Assembly: GCF_900233005.1 (NCBI RefSeq)
Contig: NZ_LT960611.1
Span: 930,001-994,000 of the forward strand
DNA: 64,000 nucleotides
Reading direction: 5' to 3'
Source: Vibrio tapetis subsp. tapetis
GTDB taxonomy: Bacteria; Pseudomonadota; Gammaproteobacteria; Enterobacterales; Vibrionaceae
The position numbers and the translations under genes were made by a program. This document shows positions 28,102 to 36,771 of the stretch, one piece after another (the first letter of the stretch is position 1; every line of letters begins with the position of its first letter). Below the pieces are notes generated by a model. It worked only from the letters and a program-made list of their open reading frames with translations. It was not told the origin of the DNA and ran no database searches.

Positions 28102-29021
28102 ATCAATTAGTATCGCTTAAAGGCGTGACCAAACAGTACAAACAATTGCGTGCACTAGATAACGTAGACCTCAATTTAAGCAGTGGCGAGGTGCTTGGTT
28201 TGTTTGGCCATAATGGCGCAGGTAAAACAACGTTAATGAAACTCATACTGGGCGTGATTTCAGCCACCAGCGGTGAGGTAAAAGTATTCGAACGGGATCC
28301 AAGTAGTAAGCAAGCTTGGCATGGTCGAAAGGCCATCGGTTACCTACCCGAGAACGTCAGCTTTTATGACCAACTCACTGGCTTAGAAGTACTCACCTAT
28401 TTTGCTAGGCTCAAGTCTGTACCCAAATCTCAGGCTATTTCCTTACTCTCGGATGTGGGCCTATCGGATGCGCTTCATCGCCAAGTAAAGCACTACTCGA
28501 AAGGCATGCGTCAGCGGTTAGGTTTAGCGCAAGCTTTCTTGGGGGAGCCTAAATTATTGTTGCTTGATGAACCTACCGTCGGGCTTGACCCCATTGCGAC
28601 ACAAGAGTTTTATACCAGCGTCGATCGCCTAAAAAACCAAGGCGCCAGTGTTCTGCTCTGTTCCCATGTTCTTCCTGGTGTCGAACAGCACATCGACCGA
28701 GCGATGATCTTGTCCCATGGAAGAACCGTTGCCGCTGGTACGCTTAATGAATTGCGCCAACAAGCCAGCCTACCCGTTATCATAAAAACTCATGGTATCA
28801 ACGGTGCACTTGCAGCCAATAATAAGCTAGCAGGATTTATGGTGACAGCCGATCAATTACATATTCCTGAAACAGAGAAAATGAGCATCATAAAAGAGCT
28901 AATGAATTACGACTCTATCAGCGATATTCAGGTTTCTCCGGCCAATCTCGAGCAAATATATCAGCACTTTTTGAATAGCGGCTCTTCCCAATCAATGGTC
29001 GAAAAGGAGAAGTCTCAATGA
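28098..29021 (+). CDS. nosF: NosF, ABC transporter ATPase for NosZ maturation
   Basis: A 307-residue ATPase. Walker A is GHNGAGKTT, signature YSKGMRQRLGLAQ, Walker B LLLLDEPTVGLDP and the switch His is in LCSHVLPG. With NosY it forms an ABC complex that engages NosD, thought to supply a sulfur species for CuZ. The true start is the ATG at 28098 (MNQLVSLKG) inside the nosD stop; AGGA precedes it by eight bases. The last ~80 residues, beyond the ATPase fold, are typical of NosF. Confidence 0.95.
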   Translation: MNQLVSLKGVTKQYKQLRALDNVDLNLSSGEVLGLFGHNGAGKTTLMKLILGVISATSGEVKVFERDPSSKQAWHGRKAIGYLPENVSFYDQLTGLEVLTYFARLKSVPKSQAISLLSDVGLSDALHRQVKHYSKGMRQRLGLAQAFLGEPKLLLLDEPTVGLDPIATQEFYTSVDRLKNQGASVLLCSHVLPGVEQHIDRAMILSHGRTVAAGTLNELRQQASLPVIIKTHGINGALAANNKLAGFMVTADQLHIPETEKMSIIKELMNYDSISDIQVSPANLEQIYQHFLNSGSSQSMVEKEKSQ

Positions 29022-29836
29022 ACCCAATCATCGCAGTAGGACTCAAAGAGTTTCAAGACGGGTTACGAAACCGCTGGTTAGTTTCTATCACCTTCATTTT
29101 CTCGTTACTCTCTATTGGCCTTAGCTACTATGGCAGTGTGGCATCGGGGCAACTGAGTTCGCCTTCTCTTTCCACCACCATTGCGAGTCTTTCAAGTTTA
29201 TCGGTCTTTATCATCCCCCTTATCGCACTGCTACTTTGTTACGACAGCTTTGTGGGTGAGCAGGAGTCAGGCACGTTGTTGCTACTCATGACTTACCCTA
29301 TAAGCCATGCGCAATTGTTACTGGGTAAATTCGTTGGTCAGGCGAGCATCATCACCCTTGCTACCGTTATTGGATTTGGTAGCGCGGGCGTACTGCTTAG
29401 TGTCACAACGGACATAGAATCCATCGTTCCTGCATTCAGCCTATTTATCATCACGTCTACTTTATTGGGCCTTTGCTTTATTAGCTTGGCTTACCTAATC
29501 AGCTTAATCGTCAACGAAAAATCGAAAGCGGCGGGGATTGCCCTCATGGTTTGGCTGTTCTTTGTGCTGATATTTGATCTTGCTTTGCTCGCACTCTTAA
29601 TCAGTGGCAACGAGGGCTTAACTCAACATGGCTTAGTACAAGTCATGATGTTTAACCCTGCCGATTTGTTTCGGCTCATTAACCTATCAACACTAAACAC
29701 CGGTGATGTCAGTGGCGTGCTCGCCGTCGCGATTAACAGCAGCTTTTCTACCGCGGCGTTACTTGCTGCCATGCTGGCTTGGGTTGTCGCACCACTGGGA
29801 TTAGCATTGATTATTTTCCGTAAAAAGACACTATAA
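29018..29836 (+). CDS. nosY: NosY, ABC transporter permease for NosZ maturation
   Basis: A 272-residue inner-membrane permease with six hydrophobic segments and the family blocks VGLKEFQDGLRNRW near the start and FVGEQESGTLLLLMTYPISH after helix 2. It is the membrane partner of NosF; the starts overlap in an ATGA and AAGGAG lies seven bases upstream. Length and order (nosD-nosF-nosY) match other nos operons. Confidence 0.95.
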   Translation: MNPIIAVGLKEFQDGLRNRWLVSITFIFSLLSIGLSYYGSVASGQLSSPSLSTTIASLSSLSVFIIPLIALLLCYDSFVGEQESGTLLLLMTYPISHAQLLLGKFVGQASIITLATVIGFGSAGVLLSVTTDIESIVPAFSLFIITSTLLGLCFISLAYLISLIVNEKSKAAGIALMVWLFFVLIFDLALLALLISGNEGLTQHGLVQVMMFNPADLFRLINLSTLNTGDVSGVLAVAINSSFSTAALLAAMLAWVVAPLGLALIIFRKKTL

Positions 29837-29846
29837 CGAGGCACAC

Positions 29847-30341
29847 ATGAAACCGTTCAGTTTTAAAAAATGGTCACTATTAATAGTACTGTTCACCGCC
29901 TTAATCGGGTGCAGTGAAGAGCCTCAAGAAAAAATGGCACGTCAAGCCGCTGCAATTGAAAGCGGAGACGAATGTCACCTTTGCGGTATGATCATCAGTA
30001 ATTTCCCTGGCCCTAAAGGCGAATCTTACCAAGGTGCCAATGACAATGTAATGAAGTTTTGCTCCACGCGTGACTTATTTGCATTTTTACTCCAGCCAGA
30101 AAATGCTCGCCAAGCACGAGAAATATTTGTCCACGACATGAGCAAAACACCTTGGTTAAAGCCAGAAGATCAGTATTTTATTGATGCGAGAACCGCATGG
30201 TATGTGATTGGGTCTAGCGAAACCGGCGCAATGGGCCCGACTCTTGCCAGCTTTAGCACCAAAGAAGACGCGGAGTCATTTAAAAATACATTCGGTGGTG
30301 AAGTTCACACCTTTGCGGATATCACGATTGATATTTTATAA
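29847..30341 (+). CDS. nosL: NosL, copper-delivery lipoprotein
   Basis: A 164-residue outer-membrane or periplasm-facing lipoprotein. The lipobox is LIGC (Cys at about 22). The Cu(I)-binding motif CHLCGM follows, then the conserved MKFCSTRD and SKTPWLKPED. NosL supplies copper to NosD/NosZ. It begins ten bases after nosY with GAGG five bases upstream, and closes the nosRZDFYL block. No nosX/apbE-type flavin transferase gene follows, so NosR flavinylation must use a protein encoded elsewhere. Confidence 0.95.
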   Translation: MKPFSFKKWSLLIVLFTALIGCSEEPQEKMARQAAAIESGDECHLCGMIISNFPGPKGESYQGANDNVMKFCSTRDLFAFLLQPENARQAREIFVHDMSKTPWLKPEDQYFIDARTAWYVIGSSETGAMGPTLASFSTKEDAESFKNTFGGEVHTFADITIDIL

Positions 30342-30359
30342 CGGTACTCTATGTATATT

Positions 30360-30386
30360 AAGGGCTGATGATCCCAGCAGCCCTTT
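30360..30386 (+). terminator. Terminator-like hairpin after nosL
   Basis: AAGGGCTG pairs with CAGCCCTT around a 10-base loop, 19 bp past the nosL stop. The T run is only three bases, so efficiency is doubtful. Confidence 0.45.
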
Positions 30387-30431
30387 ACACTCAGCGTCGT
30401 CAGTTAACCACTGACTCGCCGTTGTCTTGCT

Positions 30432-30599
30432 TTACTCTGTTGCCTCGTGAATCACTTCTTTCGTGTCTTTCACAACCTTATTGGTGGTCTTTTTAGTTTC
30501 ATCCCAGATCGTTGAAGAGTCGCTTTGAACGCCTTTCCATGTATCCGCACAGCCACTAAGAAACAGCACAATAGCGACGGTTGTTAATGCGATTTTCAT
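30432..30599 (-). CDS. Small entericidin-like lipoprotein
   Basis: A 55-residue protein too short for many gene finders. It begins MKIALTTVAIVLFLSGCADTW: a signal peptide with a clear lipobox (LSGC, Cys17). The mature chain is highly charged and helical, with KKTTNKVVKDTKEVIHEA, reminiscent of entericidin EcnA/EcnB-type lipoproteins that have a repeating Thr/Lys helix. AGGT lies seven bases before the ATG. It is on the strand opposite to nosL and the kinase gene. The family assignment is by overall shape, not by a decisive motif. Confidence 0.7.
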   Translation of the reverse strand: MKIALTTVAIVLFLSGCADTWKGVQSDSSTIWDETKKTTNKVVKDTKEVIHEATE

Positions 30600-30761
30600 T
30601 CCTTTTACCTCAACTAATAAAGCGCCCTATTCGGCACTTTTCATACAATAAGTGACTAATAAGCCCCATATTAACATCTATATCAACAAGTAACAGCTCG
30701 TACTCATCAAGCAAAACTGGCCAGAACTTCTATACTGAAGAAGCTTGCAGAGGAACAAATA

Positions 30762-32948
30762 ATGAAAAGCGATGCAGATAAGACGGGTAACGTTACACAA
30801 TCGCCAGAGCGACTAAACACCAAAGCCTTTATTCGCCGTTATCAAATTATGGTCTATGGTGGCCTGTTGCTGATCATTTTGCTAACCGCTGTTAACGCAT
30901 TTTACCTAAGCAAACAGATAAAGTCTCAGCTACTAAACGAAGAAAGGCACCGTGGCCTAGAAACCCTACTCACGCTGAGTAAAACCGTTTCTATTACACT
31001 TAATCATGTTGATGAAATGCGCTATTCACTCGAAAGTGCTCGTGAGTACCCTGAATTGATCCCCAACATGACGAGTTTCAAATTTCTCGCGGATCAATCT
31101 CTCCACTCTCCACCTGGCGCACTCTGGGATAACCTACCCGAAGACGTAAGAGAGAAAGTCGGGCAAATTTACCTCCAGTCGAATCACCGAGACATTTCAT
31201 TTGATGTACTCACACTGTTAAGCATGATGCCTGAAGTCGTCGCCACCCACCGCCAACATGCGGACTTTCAGTGGAGCTACTATTACGACGCCGACAAAGT
31301 ACTCACTCAGATTTATCCTTGGATCGGCCATCAAGACATGCTCACCGCCACCGGTACTGAGAATATGGATGATGCCTTGCGAGTCATCTACGAAGCCGGG
31401 GGAACTTACCCTCTCCAATTAGTGAATCCAACGGGTAACCCAGCTCGAGGCAAAGTTTGGACAACACCTTATATGGATGCTGGTGGTAAGGGAATGATGA
31501 TTTCACTGCTTGCCCCCGTCTACCAAGAAGATAACTTTATCGGCGCCGTCGGAACGGACATCACACTGAAAGTGCTCGATAGCATACTCACAAAAAAACG
31601 AAATAAGATAGGTCGCCTCGTCTTAGTTGATAAAAATGGCATTGTAGTGGCAGACAGTGGGGGTACCCTCACTAATACCGAGGAAAACATCTCGCACCCA
31701 GATGTATTATCACTGCTGGATGTTGGTGAAGCCCATAACGTTACTTCAGGAGAGTTACAACACGCGAAACTAGGGTACTGGGTTGCTTATCAACTCGATG
31801 GCACACCGTGGAACTTAGTGCTAGAGATCACCAATAGTGAAATTCAAACCTTCACGACCGATGCCATATTACCCAACCTTGTCATGGCGGCCATCTTCGC
31901 TGTCTTATTAGTCATTTTGGTTCTATATCAGCATAGACACTACAGCCAACCCGCTCTGCAACTTGCCAAATTTACAGAAGAACTGCCAGAAACTAACGAT
32001 ATTGCTATTCCTCACACCCCCACTAAATGGCGCCATTGGTTTGAAAGTGCCGCCAGAACCGAGCAAGAACGACGTGAGCATTTAAACACGATCGAGCAAC
32101 AAACACTGCAGCTCGAACATCGGGTTAAAGAACGAACTCAAGAGTTGCAGCAAGCGCTTGAAACCTTAAAAACGACCCAGAATGAATTAGTGCAATCAGA
32201 AAAACTGGCTGGGTTGGGTTCATTAGTTGCGGGGATTGCCCACGAACTGAACACCCCTATCGGTAATGCTCTGATGCTCGCAAGCTCACAAAAAGAGATG
32301 AACGACAAACTCAATCAAGCCGTTGAGAATGGGTTACGTCGCTCAGATTTAGATGACCATTTAGAAAAAACCTTACTGTCTTCTGCCAGTATCGAAAACA
32401 ACCTACATCGCGCTGCCGAATTAATTACAAGCTTCAAGCAAGTCGCTGTTGATCAATCAAGCTACCAACGCAGGGAGTTTGACCTCCCCGAAATACTCCA
32501 TGAACTCAAAATTACCATGATGCCAAGCTTGTCACGGGACAACGTCATTTTAGAGGAAGATTTTGAACCAGATATAAAGATGAACAGTTACCCGGGCCCA
32601 TTAACACAGGTGTTAATGAACTTGCTTTCTAACGCCGTCACTCACGCTTTTTCAGATCAGGACGATAAACGCATTATCATTCGATGCACGCTAGTTGATG
32701 AACATCATGCGTCAATTACCGTGACAGACAATGGCCGCGGTATTCAGCCAGAATACCTATCAAAAGTATTCGACCCATTTTTCACCACACGCTTGGGCCA
32801 CGGCAGTTCAGGTTTAGGCTTAAACATCTCCTATAACTTAGTAATGGGCCTGCTTTGTGGTGAAATAACCGTTGCTAGCGAAGTAGATAACGGCACCTGT
32901 TTTACCATTAATCTGCCACTAGTATTACCAGAAACAAACACTGAATAG
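30762..32948 (+). CDS. Orphan sensor histidine kinase with periplasmic Cache domain
   Basis: A 728-residue membrane kinase. Helix 1 (about 30-50) and helix 2 (about 370-393) flank a large periplasmic double-Cache sensor (LLAPVYQEDNFIGAVGTDITLKVLD lies around 250-275). A coiled coil (about 430-485) leads to the phosphoacceptor H494 in GIAHELNTPIGNAL, then N box NLLSNAVTHA, G1 DNGRGI and G2 GSSGLGL. There is no receiver domain and no response-regulator gene beside it. It starts 420 bp after nosL on the same strand; whether it belongs to N2O respiration is unknown. GGA precedes the ATG. Confidence 0.9.
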   Translation: MKSDADKTGNVTQSPERLNTKAFIRRYQIMVYGGLLLIILLTAVNAFYLSKQIKSQLLNEERHRGLETLLTLSKTVSITLNHVDEMRYSLESAREYPELIPNMTSFKFLADQSLHSPPGALWDNLPEDVREKVGQIYLQSNHRDISFDVLTLLSMMPEVVATHRQHADFQWSYYYDADKVLTQIYPWIGHQDMLTATGTENMDDALRVIYEAGGTYPLQLVNPTGNPARGKVWTTPYMDAGGKGMMISLLAPVYQEDNFIGAVGTDITLKVLDSILTKKRNKIGRLVLVDKNGIVVADSGGTLTNTEENISHPDVLSLLDVGEAHNVTSGELQHAKLGYWVAYQLDGTPWNLVLEITNSEIQTFTTDAILPNLVMAAIFAVLLVILVLYQHRHYSQPALQLAKFTEELPETNDIAIPHTPTKWRHWFESAARTEQERREHLNTIEQQTLQLEHRVKERTQELQQALETLKTTQNELVQSEKLAGLGSLVAGIAHELNTPIGNALMLASSQKEMNDKLNQAVENGLRRSDLDDHLEKTLLSSASIENNLHRAAELITSFKQVAVDQSSYQRREFDLPEILHELKITMMPSLSRDNVILEEDFEPDIKMNSYPGPLTQVLMNLLSNAVTHAFSDQDDKRIIIRCTLVDEHHASITVTDNGRGIQPEYLSKVFDPFFTTRLGHGSSGLGLNISYNLVMGLLCGEITVASEVDNGTCFTINLPLVLPETNTE

Positions 32949-33089
32949 CTCCCCCCCCCCTCACCGGACACACACCACATAGTATGATAAAGAGACTGAG
33001 TTTACGTCGGCACTACTCCAATTCTAAACACTAAACTTTCCCTACCTATCTCAATTGCTATCTTGGTAAAAAACTCAATGGAACCGTTC

Positions 33090-34049
33090 ATGGCAACCGC
33101 TAGAAAACAACTCATATCCGTCGATGCAACACCCTATTATCACTGTGTTTCGAGATGCGTAAGACAAAGCTATTTATGTGGTGAAGATACCGTCACAAAT
33201 ACGAGTTATGAGCATCGTAGAGAGTGGGTTGAGCACAAAATTCAATCTCTCACCCACACCTATTGTATCGATGTCTGCGCGTATGCCGTAATGAGCAATC
33301 ACTACCACGTGGTGCTGCACATCAATCGCGACAAAGCCCTTGGATTATCACTTGATGGTGTGGTTGAGCGCTGGAGTTCTGAACATAAACTACCCGTTTT
33401 AATTCAGCGTTGGTTAAAGAAAGAACTAAAGACCCAAACTGAAGAAGATAAGTGTTTAGAAATCATCGAGGTATGGCGAGAAAGACTATGGTCGTTAAGC
33501 TGGTTTATGAAAGAACTGAACTACGATCTTGCCTGTAAGGCCAACCAAGAAGATCAGTGTTCTGGCCACTTTTGGGAAAGCCGCTTCAAAAGCCAAGCTC
33601 TTCTTGATGACAAAGCCTTAGCTGCGGCCATGGCGTACGTAGACCTAAACCCCGTTCGTGCTGGTATTGCTAAATCCCCTGAACAATCTAACTTTACCTC
33701 AATAAAAGCAAGATTAAAGGCGCTAACCGACAACCAAGAAAGCGCGCCTTGTTTGCACCCATTCATTGGTAATTCCAATAAAAAACTAATTGACGGAATA
33801 CCTTTTCAGTTACTAGATTACATAGAATTAGTGGACTGGACCGCAAGGCAATTTCGAGAAGATAAAGCACCGATGGCTGAGCATCTTCCACCGATTATTG
33901 AAAGGTTAAACTTCAATCAAAATACTTGGTTAGAAGTCTGCACTTCACTCGAAAGAAAACGTTCCACAGCAATAGGCTCACCTTGTTACCTTGAGCATGC
34001 AAAAGCCGCTTTAGATAAATCCAGAATTCACTATTACCCGCTAGAATAG
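33090..34049 (+). mobile_element. IS200-like (RAYT/Y1_Tnp) transposase gene
   Basis: A 319-residue single-strand HUH transposase of the Y1 class. The HUH-type metal site is SNHYHVVL, preceded by the conserved YYHCVSRCVRQSYLCGED opening and followed by GHFWESRFKSQAL and AYVDLNPVRAG, all typical of REP-associated tyrosine transposases; the catalytic Tyr should lie in the AAMAYVDLNP or nearby helix. It begins best at the ATG at 33090 with GGAA six bases upstream; two earlier in-frame starts exist. Such genes are usually single copy and associated with short palindromes rather than ordinary insertion ends. Repeats downstream are described separately. Confidence 0.88.
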
Positions 34050-34224
34050 ACAGCTAACCCACTTTATGCTTCAAAACACTACGCCAGCATTGAGTTGGCT
34101 AACCGCGTTTATTTACAATTCAAAGTGATGTTAATAATTGCTTAAACCCGCCACGTTGTGCGCTTTTATGGGGCAGTAATACTATAAACTTAGCAATACA
34201 CGACTCGCATCTAACCGTTTTTTT

Positions 34225-34298
34225 ACGAACTTTATTTCGTGTGTGTCTACTTTGCTCTATTTTGTTCTATGTCTAGCACCACCCGTTAGGTGATTTTT
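34225..34298. repeat. Two small palindromes downstream of the transposase
   Basis: ACGAA/TTCGT (about 34225-34240) precedes the first copy of the 20-bp repeat, and CACC-acccgtta-GGTG followed by seven T (34277-34298) precedes the second. Short hairpins next to a RAYT gene are what that family recognises. The second one could also act as a terminator. Confidence 0.45.
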
Positions 34299-34322
34299 TT
34301 AAGTGTGTGTCTACTTTGCTCT
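34239..34322. repeat. Perfect 20-bp direct repeat flanking a 44-bp spacer
   Basis: GTGTGTGTCTACTTTGCTCT occurs at 34239-34258 and again at 34303-34322. The second copy overlaps the stop codon and last codons of the LysR gene, so the LysR end either supplied the original copy or was altered by the duplication. Confidence 0.9.
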
Positions 34323-35183
34323 TTGTAGTAGAGAAATGCCATCATCAACCCAATGAAGAAGCTGCTTGGTGGCTTTAGATAGGATCTGATTTTGCCTCAC
34401 AATGTAACCCAAATCGGTCGTGGGGAAATCAGGCAAAGGCGTAACCATCGATGTGAGTTGACGCTGAGTCGATAAGGCGAACTCAGGAACGATGGCTACC
34501 CCAAATCCCGCTTCTGCCCAATCAATTTGCGCATCAACGCTGCCCACTTCCATAATTCTATAGTTAGAAAGATTGAGCTTAGGCAGTGCACCATCAATCA
34601 GATCTCTTGTGCGTGTATCATGACCTAACAAAATCAGGGTCAGCTCATTACCTTGTTCCGTATTTCGTTCAAATCCATTACCGAATGCGACCCACTTAAC
34701 TTGCTGTAATTCAACAAAGTGTAGCGGTTGTGTCTGCTTCTGGGAGATAACAAACCCAAGATCAGCCTCTGCCTTTCTCACCAGTTCAGAAGCCTGCGAT
34801 GACGTCGTGTTTAATAGCGCAATATCGATGCCTGGGTACCGTTCTTTAAACAGCTTAAACGCCTCAATAAGTAATATCCGAGAGATAATATCGCTGGCTG
34901 CGATGGTAATGGTGCCTCTGTCGAGATCGTTTAGAGCGTTTAAATCCGCTTGGCAAACCTGTAATTCTTGAAGCGTTCTCTGACTACTTTCGAGTAACCG
35001 ATCGCCCGCTTGAGTTAAGTGAAATGGGCTTCGATCAATAAGTTTAACGCCTGTGGCTTGCTCTAATTGTTTAAGATGCAAACTGACATTCGGCTGAGTC
35101 ATATGCAACGCAATTGCCGCTTTACCAAAATGTTTGTATTGCGCCAGCGTGACAAACGTTTTAAGCCAATGGATATCAAGCAT
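34311..35183 (-). CDS. LysR-family regulator divergent from the PurA paralogue
   Basis: A 290-residue LysR-type regulator. The winged helix-turn-helix fills residues 1-60 (HWLKTFVTLAQYKHFGKAA, MTQPNVSLHLKQLE) and the rest is the periplasmic-binding-like effector domain (GTITIAASDIISR, ADLGFVIS, EAGFGVAIVPEF). The ATG at 35183 is preferred because AGGTGGA lies just upstream; the frame opens 12 codons earlier without such a site. It is transcribed away from the purA-like gene, the usual arrangement of a LysR protein and its target. The C-terminal codons coincide with a duplicated 20-bp sequence. Confidence 0.9.
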   Translation of the reverse strand: MLDIHWLKTFVTLAQYKHFGKAAIALHMTQPNVSLHLKQLEQATGVKLIDRSPFHLTQAGDRLLESSQRTLQELQVCQADLNALNDLDRGTITIAASDIISRILLIEAFKLFKERYPGIDIALLNTTSSQASELVRKAEADLGFVISQKQTQPLHFVELQQVKWVAFGNGFERNTEQGNELTLILLGHDTRTRDLIDGALPKLNLSNYRIMEVGSVDAQIDWAEAGFGVAIVPEFALSTQRQLTSMVTPLPDFPTTDLGYIVRQNQILSKATKQLLHWVDDGISLLQRAK

Positions 35184-35249
35184 TGTTCCACCTTTCATGT
35201 CAGGTAACTTAATCGGCATCGATTATGGTTATATGGAATTCTTATCAAG

Positions 35250-35266
35250 TTAATCACTATAATTAA
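35250..35266. promoter_or_regulatory. Candidate LysR operator
   Basis: TTAAT-CACTATA-ATTAA is a perfect interrupted palindrome containing the T-N11-A pattern of LysR sites. It lies between the divergent LysR and purA-like genes, 59 bp before the latter. Confidence 0.4.
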
Positions 35267-35324
35267 TTTCTCTTATTTTATCGACACGTCTAAGATGATT
35301 TCTTAATCAATTCGGAGAAATATT

Positions 35325-36584
35325 ATGTCGTCTATTGTCGTTGTGGGTGCCAATTGGGGTGATGAAGGTAAAGGCCGTATCGTTGACTTTTTAGCATCAG
35401 ATGCTTCTGCTAGCATTCGCTTTCAAGGTGGCAACAATGCCGGTCATACCGTTGTTAATGACTTTGGTACGTTTAAACTGCACCAACTGCCAAGCGGTAT
35501 TTTCAATCCGAATTGTATCGCTGTTCTGGGGCCAGGAATGGTAATAAGCCCAGCCGCTCTTACGGAAGAAATTGAAGAAGTTAAAGCAACTGGGGTGGCG
35601 GTAAATTTGCGCATCTCTGATCGCGCTACTTTGTGCCTTCCTCTCCATGCACTTGAAGATACGCTAGAAGAACAACGTCTTGGCGATGCTGCCTACGGTT
35701 CCACTCGTCAGGGCATCGCACCCGCTTACGGCGACCGTGTCATGAAAAAAGGCATATTAGTCGGTTGGTTAAATCAGCCAGACGTACTAGAACAACGAAT
35801 TCAATTTATGCTCGATTGGAAAATGCCTCAATTAAAAGCGTTATACCCAGATTGCGATTACACACAGAGTGCCGCCGAACTTACTGCATGGTTACTCGAC
35901 GTGACGAAATCTTGGCGTCCCTTTATTTGCAACGTCACCGAACCTCTTAAAGCACTGCAAGCCGACGATGCAAACCTATTATTTGAAGCACAACTGGGCG
36001 CAGGCCGAGACCTCGTTTATGGAGAATACCCGTGGACAACATCATCAAATGTGACTGCGGCGTATGCTGGGATTGGTAGTGGCTTACCTGCATTAAGACC
36101 AGAACGTATTATTGCTGTCGCGAAATCATTCAGTTCATCGGTGGGAACAGGAACCTTAGTCACCGCAATGGAAGAGCAAGACAACTTCCGCGAAAGCTCG
36201 AACGAGTATGGTGCCGTTACTGGACGCCCACGTGATATGGGTTATTTTGATGCTGTCGCCACTCGAAATGGCGTTGAACTGCAAGCCGCAACCGAGATTG
36301 CACTGACCAAGATAGATTGCCTAACGGGAATGAAAGACCTTAGAATTTGTGTTGCCTACGATGGCGAACACAGTGAGAATCCGATCTGGCCTCAAACTGC
36401 AGAGCTTAAACCTGTTTATGAAAAAATGCAGGGATGGGACGAAGATCTCACTGGTTGCCGTACCTTTGAAAATCTTCCTCAAAGCGCGCAAGACTACGTA
36501 AATCGCATTGAAGAACTGATGGGTGTACCGGTTGTCATGGTATCGGTTGGGCCAGAGCGTGAACAAATGATCATTCGCAAATAA
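35325..36584 (+). CDS. purA: Adenylosuccinate synthetase paralogue (PurA2-like)
   Basis: A 419-residue member of the adenylosuccinate synthetase fold, which joins aspartate to IMP using GTP. Kept: GDEGKG with the catalytic Asp, NAGHT with the catalytic His, the aspartate loop TGRPR (Arg at both expected positions), and the guanine motif TKID. Changed: the usual EGAQG becomes EAQLGAG, TTGRGIGPAYEDKVARR becomes STRQGIAPAYGDRVMKK, and GRRRRTG becomes GRPRDMG; by my recollection of E. coli numbering this alters Gln224 and Arg143, both IMP ligands. The housekeeping PurA of vibrios is normally elsewhere, so this is an accessory copy. GGAG eight bases upstream fixes the start. A LysR gene is divergent. 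Confidence 0.85.
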   Translation: MSSIVVVGANWGDEGKGRIVDFLASDASASIRFQGGNNAGHTVVNDFGTFKLHQLPSGIFNPNCIAVLGPGMVISPAALTEEIEEVKATGVAVNLRISDRATLCLPLHALEDTLEEQRLGDAAYGSTRQGIAPAYGDRVMKKGILVGWLNQPDVLEQRIQFMLDWKMPQLKALYPDCDYTQSAAELTAWLLDVTKSWRPFICNVTEPLKALQADDANLLFEAQLGAGRDLVYGEYPWTTSSNVTAAYAGIGSGLPALRPERIIAVAKSFSSSVGTGTLVTAMEEQDNFRESSNEYGAVTGRPRDMGYFDAVATRNGVELQAATEIALTKIDCLTGMKDLRICVAYDGEHSENPIWPQTAELKPVYEKMQGWDEDLTGCRTFENLPQSAQDYVNRIEELMGVPVVMVSVGPEREQMIIRK

Positions 36585-36718
36585 CGCAAGATTTATACGA
36601 ACTGACGAGATTTGTGAGCCTGCTCGCTTTGTGAAGCCGCTAGCTTTCTGAACAAATAGGCTATGTGCAGCCGTTCACGTTTAGTGGCTCCACCGTTCTC
36701 TTTTGAAAGAATAAAATA

Positions 36719-36745
36719 AAAAGCCCGATTAAATTCGGGCTTTTA
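36719..36745. terminator. Bidirectional terminator between purA-like and PilZ genes
   Basis: AAGCCCGA (36721-36728) pairs with TCGGGCTT around a 6-base loop, A's before and T's after. Both convergent genes can use it. Confidence 0.8.
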
Positions 36746-36771
36746 GGTAAGAATGAACGGTTCTATCGCTA

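Noticed and set aside
32967..34247. Terminal inverted repeats (GACACACAC/GTGTGTGTC) around the transposase
   Set aside because: Only nine low-complexity bases match and the flanks do not, so chance is likely; Y1 transposases do not use inverted terminal repeats.
33090..34322. Complete IS200/IS605 element with defined ends
   Set aside because: No TnpB gene and no clear left-end hairpin before the transposase; only downstream repeats were seen.
35325..36584. Phage-type PurZ (2-aminoadenylosuccinate synthetase)
   Set aside because: PurZ is reported to lack the catalytic Asp of GDEGKG; here that Asp is present, and there are no phage genes nearby.
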